Positions 49,130 through 60,497 of a stretch of DNA of 64,000 nucleotides are shown here, piece by piece. This DNA is from Cornus controversa (Eukaryota; Streptophyta; Magnoliopsida; Cornales; Cornaceae). The notes under the pieces are model-generated. The model saw only the letters and a list, made by a program, of their open reading frames with translations, was not told the origin of the DNA and searched no databases. Location: contig CM048845.1 in NCBI GenBank assembly GCA_026545225.1, positions 92,320,533 to 92,384,532 of the forward strand, read 5' to 3'. Positions within the stretch are counted from its first letter, which is position 1. Every line of letters starts with the position of its first letter. The position numbers and the translations under genes are program-made.

Positions 49130-50790
49130 TGAGAGTCATTTTTAATTTAAAAATAAAAAAATAATTGAGAGTCGTAACTGAGAGGAAGAGTGATTTTAGG
49201 TGTTTAGGGTTTCGCGGGTTATAAATTTAGAATTAAAAAAGAGAGAGTTTTGTTTTGAAAAGGGTTCTGCTTGGGTAATTCTATTTTTTTAATTTAAAAA
49301 TAAAAAAATAATGGAGAGTCGTAAGAGAGAAGAAGAGTGATTTTAGGTGTTTAGGGTTTTGTGGGTTATAAATTTAGAAAAATTAAAAGAAAGAGTTTTG
49401 CGGGTTTTGTTTGGGTAATCTTATTTTTAAATTTAGAAATAAAAAAATAATGAGAGTCGTAGCAGAGAGGAAGAGTGATTTTAGGTGTTTAGGGTTTTGC
49501 GGGTTATAAATTTAAAAATAAAAAGAAAGGGTTTTGCTTGGGTAATTCTATTTTTAAATTTAGAAATAAAAAGAAAGGGTTTTGCGGGTTTTGCTTGGGT
49601 AATTCTATTTTAAATTTAGAAATAAAAAAATAATGGAGAGTCGTAGTCGAAATGAATAGTGATTTTGGGTGTTTAGGGTTTAGCATGTTATAAATTTAGA
49701 AATAAAAAAGAAAGCGTTTTGTTTGGGTAATTCTATTTTAAATTTAGAAATAAAAAAAATAAAAAGAAAGGGTTTTGTGGGTTTTGTGGGTTTTGCGGGT
49801 TTTGCTTGGTAACTCTATTTTTAAATTTAGAAATAAAAAAATAATGAAGAGTCGTAGCCGAGAAGAAGAGTGATTTTAGGTATTTAAGGTTTTGTAAATT
49901 TAGAAATAAAAAAAAGGTTTTTGCTTGGGTAAGTCTATTTTTAAATTTAGAAATAAAAGAAATAAAAAGAAAAGGTTTTGTGGGTTTTGCTTGGGTAATT
50001 CTATTTTTAAATTTAGAAATAAAAAATAATAATAATGGATAGTCATAGCCAAGAGAAAGAGTGATTTTAGGTGTTTAGAGTTTTGTAGGGTATAAATTTA
50101 GAAATAAAAAGAAAGGGTTTTGCTTGGGTAATTCTATTTTTAAATTTTGAAATAAGAGAAATAAAAAGAAGGTGTTTTGTGGGTTTTGTTTGGGTAATTC
50201 TATTTTTAAATTTAGAAATAAAAAAATAATGAAGAGTCATAGTCGAGAGAAAGAGTGATTTTAGATGTTTAAGTTTTTGCGAGTTATAAATTTAGTGGAA
50301 GAGTGATTTTAGGTGTTTAGGGTTTTGTAAATTTAGAAATAAAAAGAAAGAATTTTACTTGGGAGAGGGTTTTGTTTGGGTAATTCTATTTTTAAATTTA
50401 AAAATAAAAAAAAATAATGGAGAGTCGTGGTAGAGAGGAAGAGTGATTTTAGGTGTTTAGAATTTTGCGGATTATAAATGTATAAATAAAAGAAAGTGTT
50501 TTGTTTGGGTAATTTTATTTTTAAATTTAAAAATAAAAAGAAAGTGTTTTGCTCGAGTAATTTTATTTTTAAATTTAAAAATAAAAAGAAAATATTTTGC
50601 TTGGAAAATGGTTTTGTTTGAGTAATTCTATTTTTGAATTTAAAAATAGAAAGAAAGAGTTTTACTTGAAAAAAGATTTTGCTTGAATAATTTTATTTTT
50701 AAATTTAGAAATTAAAAAAAAAGTATGTTACTTAAAAATTTTATTTTTTTAATTTAAAAATAAAAAAATATTGTACTGAAAGTAAAAATA
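49130..50790. repeat. 1.6-kb degenerate tandem array with TTTAGGG motifs
   Basis: About a dozen variable-length units share ordered blocks: TTTGCTTGGGTAATTCTATT, TTTAAATTTAGAAATAAAAA, GAGAGTCGTAG, GAAGAGTGATTTTAGGTG, TTTAGGGTTTTGCGGGTT and ATAAATTTAGAAATAAAAAG. Units often drop one or more blocks, so there is no single period. Toward 50500-50790 the array decays. TTTAGGG, the plant telomere heptamer, occurs once per full unit but never in tandem, so it is not a telomeric tract. Confidence 0.85.
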
Positions 50791-51578
50791 TGAAGGGAAA
50801 CTTGTGTTAGGAAAATGGTTCTCTACTTGGGCTCCACCCAAGTGCATTTAAGAAAATGGTTCTCTCTCTCTTCTCATTACTCTTTTGCATTATTGTGCAT
50901 ATCAAGTTGGTTTTTTCAATGAGCCTAAGAGAAAGGCCTCTATGATCATGATCATGATCATGATCCATACTTCGATTTTCATTTTCATTTTGATATTTGA
51001 CATTGACGCTGAAGGTGTAACACCATGTATCACCTGCTTTTAAAAGGGAAGTGATATGGACCAAAGCCGAAGGTATTATTTTAAAAAAAAACACTCCATA
51101 AAACCAACTTTTAGATGGGATTATGATGACTCATTATGCCATTGAAGTCATTAAACTACTAATAGGACTTAGTTCTAGCTAGGTAGCTAGCCATATATAT
51201 ATATATATCTATATATATATGCCTTTTTTAACAAAAGGTATTATTTTAAAAAGGCTCCAGAAAACCAACTTTTAGATGGGATTACCATTGAAGTCATTAA
51301 ACTACTCATAGGTTAGCTAGTAGCAATTTTTAACAATTTTATTTTTGTGAGTGCCTTTTAACATTTAGTATCAGAGGAATCACGTTTTCATCGTTTGATT
51401 CCTCTCAATAATATAACATGAAAATCCTTCTTTCGATCCAGTTCTTCTAGGCCTCATTGATCAATTGCTATCAATATATATAACGCAAATCTCAAATATA
51501 ATCTGTGTAAATTAAGATTAGTTAAGCATGCACATATTGCATTTTTCCCAATTTATAAAGCTCCCTCTATGCCATTTC

Positions 51579-51632
<54 letters not shown>

Positions 51633-52665
51633 TTCCTCTATGTCACATCCCACACCTATATATATATATATATATAAAGCTTCCTCTATGCCACATCCCA
51701 CACCAGTAAGTGATCTATGCCTCAAAAGAGTGCAAGTAATCAGTTAATAAATTATTTTGAGAAATCTTATAACGTTCGATTGGTTTTTATGTGACTCCAA
51801 ATAGATATCGTCTGATAAGAGCTTTAGTCACTGTTAGATAAGAATAACATCTCTCTTTTCGTAAATAATTTTTTTAAACAACAGAGAGTACATTTATTAT
51901 TTTTCGATGTTATATGTATTCTCATCACTGCTAAGAATTATAATTTAGTGACATCTTTCATACTTTTCTAAGCAAAAAGTCTGAGAGTTTAAATCTTGTT
52001 TGAGAAAAAGCAAGTATATAAGTAACTTGTGAAGGTTTAAAAAAGAAAAAAGAAAAAAAAAAGAAAGGAATTGGCAATCAGCTATGAGAGTACATTTACA
52101 ATATACCCGATATAAATACATAGAGTGAATCTGAATCGTGCATATGTATAACATACAAGGTGGGTCCTATCGTACGTATATAACACGCAATGTATAGATT
52201 TACTCAATGAATGTATTGTAAATCTTTTTCGATTTAACAAACAGTGGACAACAATGGTTACCCAGTGAAGGCCTAAAGGAGCATGGGTTGGACTAAAAGT
52301 TGGGCCTGATGTGTGGGCGTAAAAGCTGGGGTTTGCCATTCTTAATCCCGACATGAGTATACAAACACGAGCGCATATTGCAAACAAAGTATGTTGGTTT
52401 GCATCATCTGAGGCATGTTAACTCAGCTCGGGCTTCTTACTAACTGTCACATCTTATATATATTTATTTGCACGTAACCAAGTTCGACATTATATATATA
52501 TATATACACTAGTGCATGTATATAAGTACGACATTATCATGCACTCACAATCGTGATCATTAAATAAAGTTATTTTAGATTATATATAGGAAAAATATTT
52601 TGGACCACAATTTATTTTTTAACCACTTTTGATAGTAAGATAGCTTCTTTTGTTCTTATTATACC

Positions 52666-52714
<49 letters not shown>

Positions 52715-52770
52715 CTCCAATTATCAGATTGCCTTGACATAGATAAAACCCTACCTAAGCATAATCATAT
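50791..52770. other. Intergenic region with small duplications and (TA)n tracts
   Basis: Contains a direct duplication of about 80 bp (51070-51168 and 51235-51312, both with AACCAACTTTTAGATGGGATTA). There is a repeat of AAAGCTTCCTCTATG and CACATCCCACACC around 51545-51710 separated by (TA)n tracts, and (TA)n at about 51581-51628 and 52673-52711. No gene recognised. Confidence 0.65.
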
Positions 52771-52778
52771 AAGATCAT

Positions 52779-53439
52779 TATGGTTGCAAACAAGTTGAGC
52801 CGTTCGCAAATGGTTCGGGTTAGACTCGTTAAGAGCTCAGCTCACGTTCGTTTATTAAATAAACGAACTGATCTCAAACGAAATTATGAAGCTCGATTTG
52901 TAAACGAGCCGAATCTGAACATCACTAAAATCAGCTCGTTTGTTTGCGAACATGATACAAACGAAGCTCAATAGTAGGTTCACGAACAAGATTGATTACA
53001 AAACATATATATATATATGTTTATATATATATATACCAAAAATGTCTCATTCTTTCTAGTTTATTTTGGGTCTCCATTATATTAGGCCCAATGTTTTGCC
53101 CTCATTTCATATTACTAGTTATCTTTAAAATGAAATATACTAAGCCCAATAAAAATAAAATAGGTGAAGCCTAATAAAATATAGATGTGTGTGTATGTTG
53201 TGTAGCGTATTTGTGTGTGTGTGTGTGTGTGTATGTATAGATATGTCTAGTGTATTTTTGTTTATGAAATATATGTGTATCTGTAAATGAGCTCTGAGCC
53301 GAGCTCGAGTAGTTTGTGAACAATCTCAAGCCAAGTTAGAACACGAAGATGGGAGCTCGAGCTAAGCTCAAACGGCCTGCTGCACAATTGAATCGATCCC
53401 AAACACTCCACTACTCGGCTCGGCTTACTTGCAGCCCTA
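52779..53439. mobile_element. hAT-type MITE with exact 8-bp duplication
   Basis: The left end TATGGTTGCAAACAAG and, inverted, the right end TAGGGCTGCAAGTAAG are inverted repeats. The flanks aagatcat are identical (52771-52778 and 53440-53447). Subterminal parts are rich in GAGCTC/CTCG motifs (for example AAACGAGC and GAGCTCGAG). The interior carries (TA)n and (GT)n microsatellites. 661 bp, no transposase. Confidence 0.9.
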
Positions 53440-53529
53440 AAGATCATTAACCATAATATATTAATTGACTTGTCATGTTAATCGGTCTTCACAATTCTGA
53501 ATAATATTATGCTTTTACTTTTCCTGTAC

Positions 53530-53739
53530 TGTTAATAAATATTAGTATATTTTATATTTAACATTTTTCATATCTAATTAGGATCCCTATGATTGCGGAC
53601 TTACTATGTATAGGATAACTTGTTCCCCACTCACCTACCTCTTTTCCTTCTCCTATATATATGCTCTCGCTGTATATTACTTCTTATATCATTCATTAAT
53701 ATAATTTAGAGATATTCTTTTTTCCTCTTATTTCTAACA
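53530..53739 (+). repeat. 5' LTR of the copia element
   Basis: 210 bp, TG...CA. It includes a TATA-like CCTATATATATGC near 53650. It differs from the 3' LTR at roughly one position in ten. Confidence 0.9.
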
Positions 53740-53752
53740 TGGTATCAGGGCT
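53740..53752 (+). other. Primer-binding site (initiator Met tRNA)
   Basis: TGGTATCAGGGCT is the usual plant copia complement to the 3' end of initiator Met tRNA with one change (GGG for GAG). It abuts the 5' LTR. Confidence 0.85.
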
Positions 53753-54324
53753 AGGGTTTTAAAACCCTCTTTTTTCTTCTTCCGCTTAATTGTTCTCATC
53801 ATCCAAAGAGAACTCTTTTCTATTTGGTGTCGAAACTTCATCTTCTGGAATTCTTTTTGATCTTTTGAATATATCAGAACGAACCCCTCGGCAAAACGAT
53901 CAAGTCGTCGCAAAATTCAGCCCGAACGGAGTCTCCACATGCCCCCAGGCGCCGCCAAAGTCTTCTATTTTTTTTCACCGACGTTTCCACACGCCGCCAT
54001 GTCATCACTGACTCAGCATACAACGACATGTTATCCGCCAAGTCAGCACCATCCGCTTCTATGTCAGCAGACACATCATTTGCCACGTTAATTTTTTGTT
54101 GCGACATCTGACACATTATCAACCACGTCAGATTTTTTTACCATATCAGTGCCACATCCTCTTCCACATCTTCTTTTTAGGTGGCATTGATTGCCATGTC
54201 ATCGACACATCATCTTTTTTTCTGCCACGTCAGCAACAGTAACTGAATTTTTTTTGGGGCCTACCTTTCTTGAAATTTTGCGCTGATTCCAATTTTCTAG
54301 TTTGTTTTGTCATTTGAAATTTCT

Positions 54325-55250
54325 AAATGGCTTAAAATAAAATTTCTCACCCAATTTCTGTTACACTTGATGGGGACAACTTTACTTTTTGGAGTCAATC
54401 TATGCACAGCTTTCTTAAAGGACGCAAGCTATGGTCCTACATTACAAGGGATCAAAAATTACCTTTTAAGGATACCGATGAGAAAGATGAAGTCTTTGCT
54501 ACTCGTGTTGAGGACTAGGATAGCAATAATCACAAGATTATCACATGGCTCTGTAGCACATCCAACTCTTTCATTAGTATGGAATTTGGGAGTTATGAAA
54601 CTGCCAAAGAAGTTTGGGACATGCTTGTTTTTTAATATTCTGGGTCTAATGGTGCTTGTCAATATCAGTTAATTGTCCAGCTTTGTCATCTTAAACAAGA
54701 GTTCGGTCAGAGGATTAATGAGTTTTTTGCTCGCATAAAGTGTCTTTGGGATCAAAAAGCTTTATTAGAGCCATTATGGACCGTCACCTCAGAGAGTAAG
54801 AAATTTTATAAGTATCGTGATCAGATACACCTTTATCAATTTTTTTTGAATTTTTATGATGATTATGAGCATATCCGTGGTCAGCTTCTTCATCGCTCAC
54901 CTCTCCCATTATTGGATGAAGCTCTTCATGAGCTTGTCCGAGAGGAGACACGTCTGTAGACCATTTGTTCTACGTTTTAGGCTCATTTCCCTGTCTTGGC
55001 TACACCATTTGTTCCTTCTCAGTCTGCGCAGCTACGGTCTTTGCAATCACAGCCTTTCAGTTTGGGCCTTCCCTCACCAAATATTCTTCTTCATTTTGTC
55101 GCAATAATGGTAACAAATAGCGATCACAGTCATTTCAACTCAAACCTAATGAATGTTTCTGCTGATACTGTCGCAAATCAGGACATATAATTAAGGAGTG
55201 CTTCAAATTTACTAGACCTCACAATGATGCAATTATAACTACTATGGAGA
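54325..55250 (+). pseudogene. Broken copia gag
   Basis: Frames include ISVTLDGDNFTFWSQSMHSF, then KLWSYITRD, then CQYQLIVQLCHLKQ, typical of the gag polyprotein family of plant copia elements. Near 55150-55205 a zinc-knuckle-like CFCCRYC...GHIIKECF is partly preserved. At least five stops and one or more frame changes interrupt it. Confidence 0.75.
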
Positions 55251-55299
55251 CATCTGATCATTCTCCTTCTGCACGAGTTACTGCTCCTTCTGAAGAGTC

Positions 55300-55900
55300 C
55301 CCATCTACATATAGAGGAATGATTGGAAGTCTTTTGTACTTAACGGCAAGTAGACCGGACATTATGTTTAGTGTTTGCTTATGTGTAAGATTTTGAATCA
55401 TGTCCCAAATAATCCTATTTAAGTACCGTTAAACGAATCTTCAAATATTTGAGTTGCACTATTGATTTGGGACTTTGGTTTCCTAGGAATATATCCCTTG
55501 ACCTCATAAGTTATTCGGATGCCGACTTTGTCAGATGCAAAGTTGATAGGAAAAGCACAAGTGGCACTTGTCACTTCCTTGGACACTTCATAGTATCATG
55601 GTCAAGTAAGAAACAAAATTTTGTAGCTTTGTCAACGGCGGGAGCCTAATACGTAGCAACCGGTAGTTGTTGTGCACAAACACTCTACATCAAACAACAA
55701 CTTGGGAATTTTGGACTTACATTTGATCACATACCCATTAGATGTGAGAATACAAGTGCTATATGTATTTCTAAAAATTCAATACAACACTCAAGAACAA
55801 AGCACATTGAGATTAGACATCATTTTTTGAGAAATCATGTGTCTAAAGGAGATATCGAGCTTGTGTTTGTGAATACCAAAAAATAATTAGCCGATATTAC
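55300..55900 (+). pseudogene. Sirevirus RNase H remnant
   Basis: Recognisable segments are YRGMIGSLLYLTASRPDI, LISYSDADF, KVDRKSTSGTCHFLGHF, SWSSKKQNFVALSTA and IQHSRTKHIEIRHHFLRNHV, all conserved in Sirevirus RNase H. One small deletion and several stops break the frame. Confidence 0.8.
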
Positions 55901-56189
55901 CGTCAGGAATAAGGAGATTGTTAACCAACATATATGAACCCAAATCATCAATTCCAATGAGGGTGGGTAACCTACTGACTCAAAGCAGCAAATAGTTTAA
56001 AGAAAGCCAAAAGCGAAGAGCAAGTGACTTGGCTTGGAATGTGTAAGTTGTCTGCTATAAGGGGAATGGCTTTTTTTATCATTCTCACTAAACCTCTTTA
56101 AGAAGATTGATTTTTCACAATTAGAAGAGAAATTGGTATGATTAGTGCTTGCGAGGTGAAAAGTTCATGATCTTAGCACAAAGTTCTTT

Positions 56190-56420
56190 TTAGACAACAT
56201 AAGTCGACTTATGTCATTTCATCAGTCGACTAATAAAGGCTTATTGACTGTTTTGTTCAAAACAGTCGACTTATTCATTTTCATAAGTCGTCTGATCAAT
56301 GGAAAAACCTGAATGACTGTTTTAATTGAAACAGTCGACTTATCACTTTTCATAAATCGACTGATAAGTTAATAAGGGTGATGCTTCAAACAATAAGTCA
56401 ACTTATCATTTTCCATAAGT
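56190..56420. repeat. AGTCGACT-type repeats before the Sirevirus post-pol ORF
   Basis: About eight copies of (C)AGTCGACTTAT or its inverse, many as facing pairs separated by about 20-30 bases. The same motif recurs at about 58810-59045 inside the partial 3' LTR. Confidence 0.75.
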
Positions 56421-56584
56421 CGACTAATGTGTGTGTATATATATGCACCGTCCCTCATCGGTCGATCCATAAGTCGATCTCTCTGCCTTCTTCACGACGC
56501 TTCGTCTCAATCTCTCCCATCTGAACCATCTCATTCTCCTCTCGATGCAACTCACTCACCATCTCATATCTTCCACCATCCACC

Positions 56585-57810
56585 ATGCCTCCAAAAACCC
56601 TAGGAGGGAGACCATTTCCCGACAGAAAATGTCAGCTCTGATGAAGAACACAGTGAACGGTGCCAAAAACGCCGAAATGAAGGAGAACTGTCTCGTCCTA
56701 CGGAGCCACCAACTCAACATATTCCTCCTTCTCTCTTCAGGAATGACATCTACCAAATGCGCTACAACAACAAGTTTGCAAATCGCATTGTAGAGAAAGG
56801 TAAGGTTGTCTCACCAATTACTTGCGCCGACTTACAGTTGAACACTTTCAACTATTTTTATGCAATTGGTTAGGAAAATTTTGTCACATTGGACAAAATT
56901 CAATACCCCCGGTTAGTTCGTGTTTTCTATTCTCATTTGGAAGAAGAAGAGAGCAACGAAAATACTCTTCTCTCTTTTGTTAAGGGACAAGAAATTTGTT
57001 TGACTACCGAAAGGTTGTGAACAATTTTTTATATTCCAGAGGGAGATTTCCAGCATTACTACACCTATGATTGGGCAACTGTTCAAGATTTCGATCCTAT
57101 AGAGGCCCTTCAACAAATGTGTAATGACCCTTCCATCTCTGTTGCGAATAAAATACAGGCGAATATGCTCACACTTGAAGCCCGTATTCTTCATACCATT
57201 GTTGGGCATGATATTTTATCAAAATTGGGGAGTCATTGCTCTGATGTAAATTACATGGAGACATTCATCATTTGGTGTCTTCTCAATAGGAAAAAACTTG
57301 ATCTTGCACATCTCATTCTCCATCACATGAAAGAGTGCGTTTCTAGACCTCGGTCTCGACTATTTTATGCTCTTCCTCTCACTAGGATCTTTGAACACTT
57401 TGGGGTGAATCTTGCAAATGAGGGAATCAAGAGACCAGTCGCAAGGACAGACCAGCTTTATGACTCAACCCTCAAAAAGATGCACTTTAGGATAGATCCA
57501 AATGGGTCTTGGTACAAGCCAGTTGGAGAATTTGCTGTTAAGAAAAATGATGAGGCTGAAAATGAAGAGCAAGAAGAAGGTGACACTTCACCTATGATGG
57601 CACAGATCATTTCTCGCCTAGATGCTCATATGGTAATAGCTTAATTGAATGAAGCAAAATTTGAAGCCTTGCGGGCTGATTTTGAGTAGTTTTGAGCTGA
57701 TTCTAAAGAAGAGTCTACATCATTGGGCACTAGACTCACAGCTATCCACGAGGATTTGAAGGACGTTCGTCACTTTTTCTCTATTCTTCCCCGGCCTTCG
57801 GATCTTTGAG
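56585..57810 (+). pseudogene. Sirevirus post-pol ORF (putative plant transposon protein domain)
   Basis: The reading frame starts MPPKTLGGRPFPD and continues with stops and at least one frame change. The longest open piece (57117-57644) encodes 175 aa with ARILHTIVGHDILSKLG, YMETFIIWCLLNRKKLDLAH and HHMKECVSRPRSRLFYALPL. This is the domain often annotated as a putative plant transposon protein and found downstream of pol in dicot Sireviruses. A Glu-rich stretch follows (NDEAENEEQEEGD). Its function is unknown; it is sometimes called env-like, but I see no signal peptide or transmembrane segment. Confidence 0.7.
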
Positions 57811-58324
57811 ATGGCCGAATAGTTTCTTTTTTATGTTGACAAAGGGGGAGAAGATTTCATGATTGATGTAGAGCCCTTTGCCTTATTTAGATAGAAGTTA
57901 TCTTTTGTCTTTCTATGTATTAGATATATTTTAGATATTTTTGGGATGATGATGATCTATATTTTGGAATTATTTGGATATTTGTTTTTGGATGATAAAC
58001 ATTTGTACTACCATATCTTGTTCATGATAATTTTATGAATGTTATCTTCTTTGATGATACATTGTGAGAACTTTATGATTGAATCTTTTATCTTTGTATC
58101 ATGATAAGTGAAAGCAATGTAGGCATTGAAATTTGCATATGTTATATATTCAAAATGCTTGTGAATTCCATTTGAAATACTGTTCAAAAGCATGAGTTTA
58201 TTGAAAAATACTTCATTTGTCATTCTTATGAAATATTGTGTTCATATTGTGCATATTGATAGGGGGATCATCTTTGAATGCGCTCTATACTTTATTTGAA
58301 CACATCAATATTTTGTCATCATCA

Positions 58325-59080
58325 AAAAATGGGAGATTATTGATCCCAAATATTTTAACCAAAAGGCAATCTTGTAATTTTGATGATAATAAATCATTAA
58401 TGATGTTAGGTTCTAACATTTTCTTTGAAGTGATTGCTTAGAACAATAATCTATTCAAGATAACATTCACAATGAGGATAAAACATTGAAGATGATATGA
58501 TCAAAAGAACTCATTCCATTGAAATGAAGTTGGCACATCGAGCTTGAAGAATCATGCCAATCAAAGAAGATTTGGGGTAGTTAGAAAATGGTGAGAATTT
58601 AGGTAATCTTGTAAAGCTTATTTGAATAACTTGCTTGAAGCTCAAATTCTCAAAAATAAGTTTTTAAGACCACGTGCATATCATTCTTACATTTCATATT
58701 GGTCTTTAGCCTCTTGAGAATAGACTTGATCACATTGAGTCATATCTTCTAAGTCCTTGATGGTTTAGGCTTTGGTTGGAAGTCAAAACTATGTTTTTCA
58801 ATGTTCAGTATGTATCAGTCGACTTATACAATCCTATCAGTCGATTCATAGAGACTGTGAGTTCTTGACATTCCTAGAAGGACAGATTAGTCGATTATGA
58901 AAATGCATCAGTCGACTTATGCCTAGAAATATTTTTTTAAAAAAAGTTTTCCTCAGTCTACTAAGTATCGTCTAACCTTGACAGAACATTTAGCCATTTC
59001 TAGAGGGGCAAATTAGTTGACTTATAGAATTTCATTAGTTGACTTATATTGGTTCAAAACTCATTTTGTCTTGAAAAGTC
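58325..59080 (+). repeat. Polypurine tract and truncated 3' LTR of the Sirevirus
   Basis: CATCATCAAAAAATGGGAGAT, a typical Sirevirus polypurine region, is followed at 58338 by TATTGATCCCAAATATTTT, the expected LTR start with TG changed to TA. The LTR carries the AGTCGACTTAT repeats and breaks off near 59080, with no CA end, directly before the reverse transcriptase of the outer element. Confidence 0.65.
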
Positions 59081-59084
59081 TCAT

Positions 59085-60240
59085 CAGCTGGATGTCAAAA
59101 ATGCCTTTTTCTATGGTGATTTGCTTGAGGAAGTTTATATGAAGCCTCCTCCAGGTTTTTATCATCCACCTCATCAGGTTTGTCAGCTTAGACGTGTTCT
59201 GTATGTTCTTTAACAGGCACCTCGAGCTTGGTTTACCAAGTTCAGTTCTACTATTTCTCGCCTTAACTATTCTACCAGTACATATGATTCAACTTTATTT
59301 ATCCGGCGTATTGCAAATGGTGTTATTCTTCTCTTATTTATATTGATAATATGATCATCATCGGGGATGATACTCACGGTATTCAGGAACTTAAGCAGTT
59401 TCTCAATCATTAGTTTAAAATGAAAGATCTTGGACCTCTCAGTTTTTTTCTTAGACTGGAAATTACTAGAGCTACTACCTTACTTAAGCAAAGTACTATT
59501 TTGATCTTCTTTCCAAAGCTGGCATCACAGGCAATAAGATTGTTGACTTGAGCTTAATGTGAGACTTACTCCACATGATGGTGATCTTCTTTGTGATAGT
59601 ACTCTGTATTGTCAGTTGGTTGGTAGTCTGGTATATCTTACTGTCACTCATCTAGATATTTCTTATGTTATTCATATTGTCAATCAGTTTCTGGCTTCAC
59701 CGAGATCAGTTCACTTTGCTGTTGTTCTTTGCATTCTTCACTATGTCAATGGTACTATATTTCGTGGGCTATTTTTCTCTCATCAGTCTTTACTAGTGCT
59801 CCGTGCTTATTCTTTTGTAGATTGCGCAGGTGACCCAACAGATCGCCATTCCAGTACAGGATATTGCTTCTTTTTTTGGTAGCTCACCGATTTCTTGGCA
59901 TAGTAAGATACAGTCTGTTATTGCTCGATCTAGCACTGAGGTAGAGTATAAAGCTCTTGCTGATACTACTTCTGAGCTTTTATGGTTACGATGACTTCTT
60001 CAAGATATGGGTGTTTCTTCATCCACTGCTACTCACATCTATTGTGATAACAAGAGTGCTATTCAGATTGCACACAATGATGTTTTTCATGAGCGGACCG
60101 AACACATTAAGATAGATTGTCATTTTGTTTGTTATTATCTACTTTAGAATATCTTGCAATTATGGTCAATCACTTCACATGATTAGATAGCAGATATCTT
60201 CACCAAATCTCTTCCACCAAGGCACTTTCGAGAGCTTATT
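59085..60240 (+). pseudogene. Broken copia reverse transcriptase and RNase H of the outer element
   Basis: Pieces in order: LDVKNAFFYGDLLEEVYMKPP, QAPRAWFTKFSS, YIDNMIIIGDD (the catalytic YVDD with Asp changed to Asn), GSLVYLTVTHLDISYV, SFVDCAGDPTDRHSSTGYC, then SSTEVEYKALADTTSELLWL and CDNKSAIQIAHN, ending with ADIFTKSLPP. At least six stops or shifts are visible. The changed catalytic residue alone would prevent activity. Confidence 0.85.
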
Positions 60241-60278
60241 TTCAAACTCCAAATAACGTCATATAACCCACCTTGGAG

Positions 60279-60492
60279 TGTTAATATATATTAATATATT
60301 TTATATTTAACATTTTTTCCATATCTAATTAGGATTCCTATGATTGGGTACTTACCATGTATAGAATAACTTGCTCCCCATTCACCTATCTCTTTTCTTT
60401 CTCCTATATATATGTTCTCGTTGTATATTACTCCTCATAACATTCATTAATATAATTTAGAGATATTCTCTCTTTTCCTATTATTTCTAACA
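60279..60492 (+). repeat. 3' LTR of the copia element
   Basis: 214 bp, TG...CA. Preceded by CCACCTTGGAG, the usual short polypurine-like junction of this lineage. Confidence 0.9.
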
Positions 60493-60497
60493 TGTAC

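Larger units (their letters stand above)
55300..59080 (+). mobile_element. Sirevirus (copia) fragment embedded in the copia element
   Basis: Begins in the RT/RNase H region (YRGMIGSLLYLTASRPDI from about 55313) and continues through RNase H, a repeat-bearing leader, a post-pol ORF and a polypurine tract followed by a partial 3' LTR. It has no 5' LTR, gag, protease or integrase, and its 3' LTR stops abruptly where the host element resumes. It is therefore a doubly truncated remnant of a nested insertion or the product of recombination between two elements. Lineage inferred from the RNase H sequence and the presence of a post-pol ORF. Confidence 0.75.
53530..60492 (+). mobile_element. Ty1/copia LTR retrotransposon, degenerate, with a Sirevirus fragment inside
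   Basis: LTRs at 53530-53739 and 60279-60492 both run TGTTAATA...TTTCTAACA. The target duplication TGTAC is exact (53525-53529 and 60493-60497). A primer-binding site TGGTATCAGGGC directly follows the 5' LTR. The element's own gag survives in pieces (about 54325-55250) and its reverse transcriptase and RNase H in pieces (about 59085-60240), giving copia order. The central part (protease, integrase, start of RT) is missing. In its place lies sequence of a different copia lineage, a Sirevirus. Many stops and frameshifts; it cannot be autonomous. Confidence 0.92.

Noticed and set aside
49504-49686. Pro/Phe/Leu-rich repeat ORF on the minus strand
   Set aside because: Read-through of the tandem array, with no start context or homology.
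49350-50480. Telomeric or interstitial telomere sequence
   Set aside because: TTTAGGG occurs singly within longer units, never as a tandem heptamer run.
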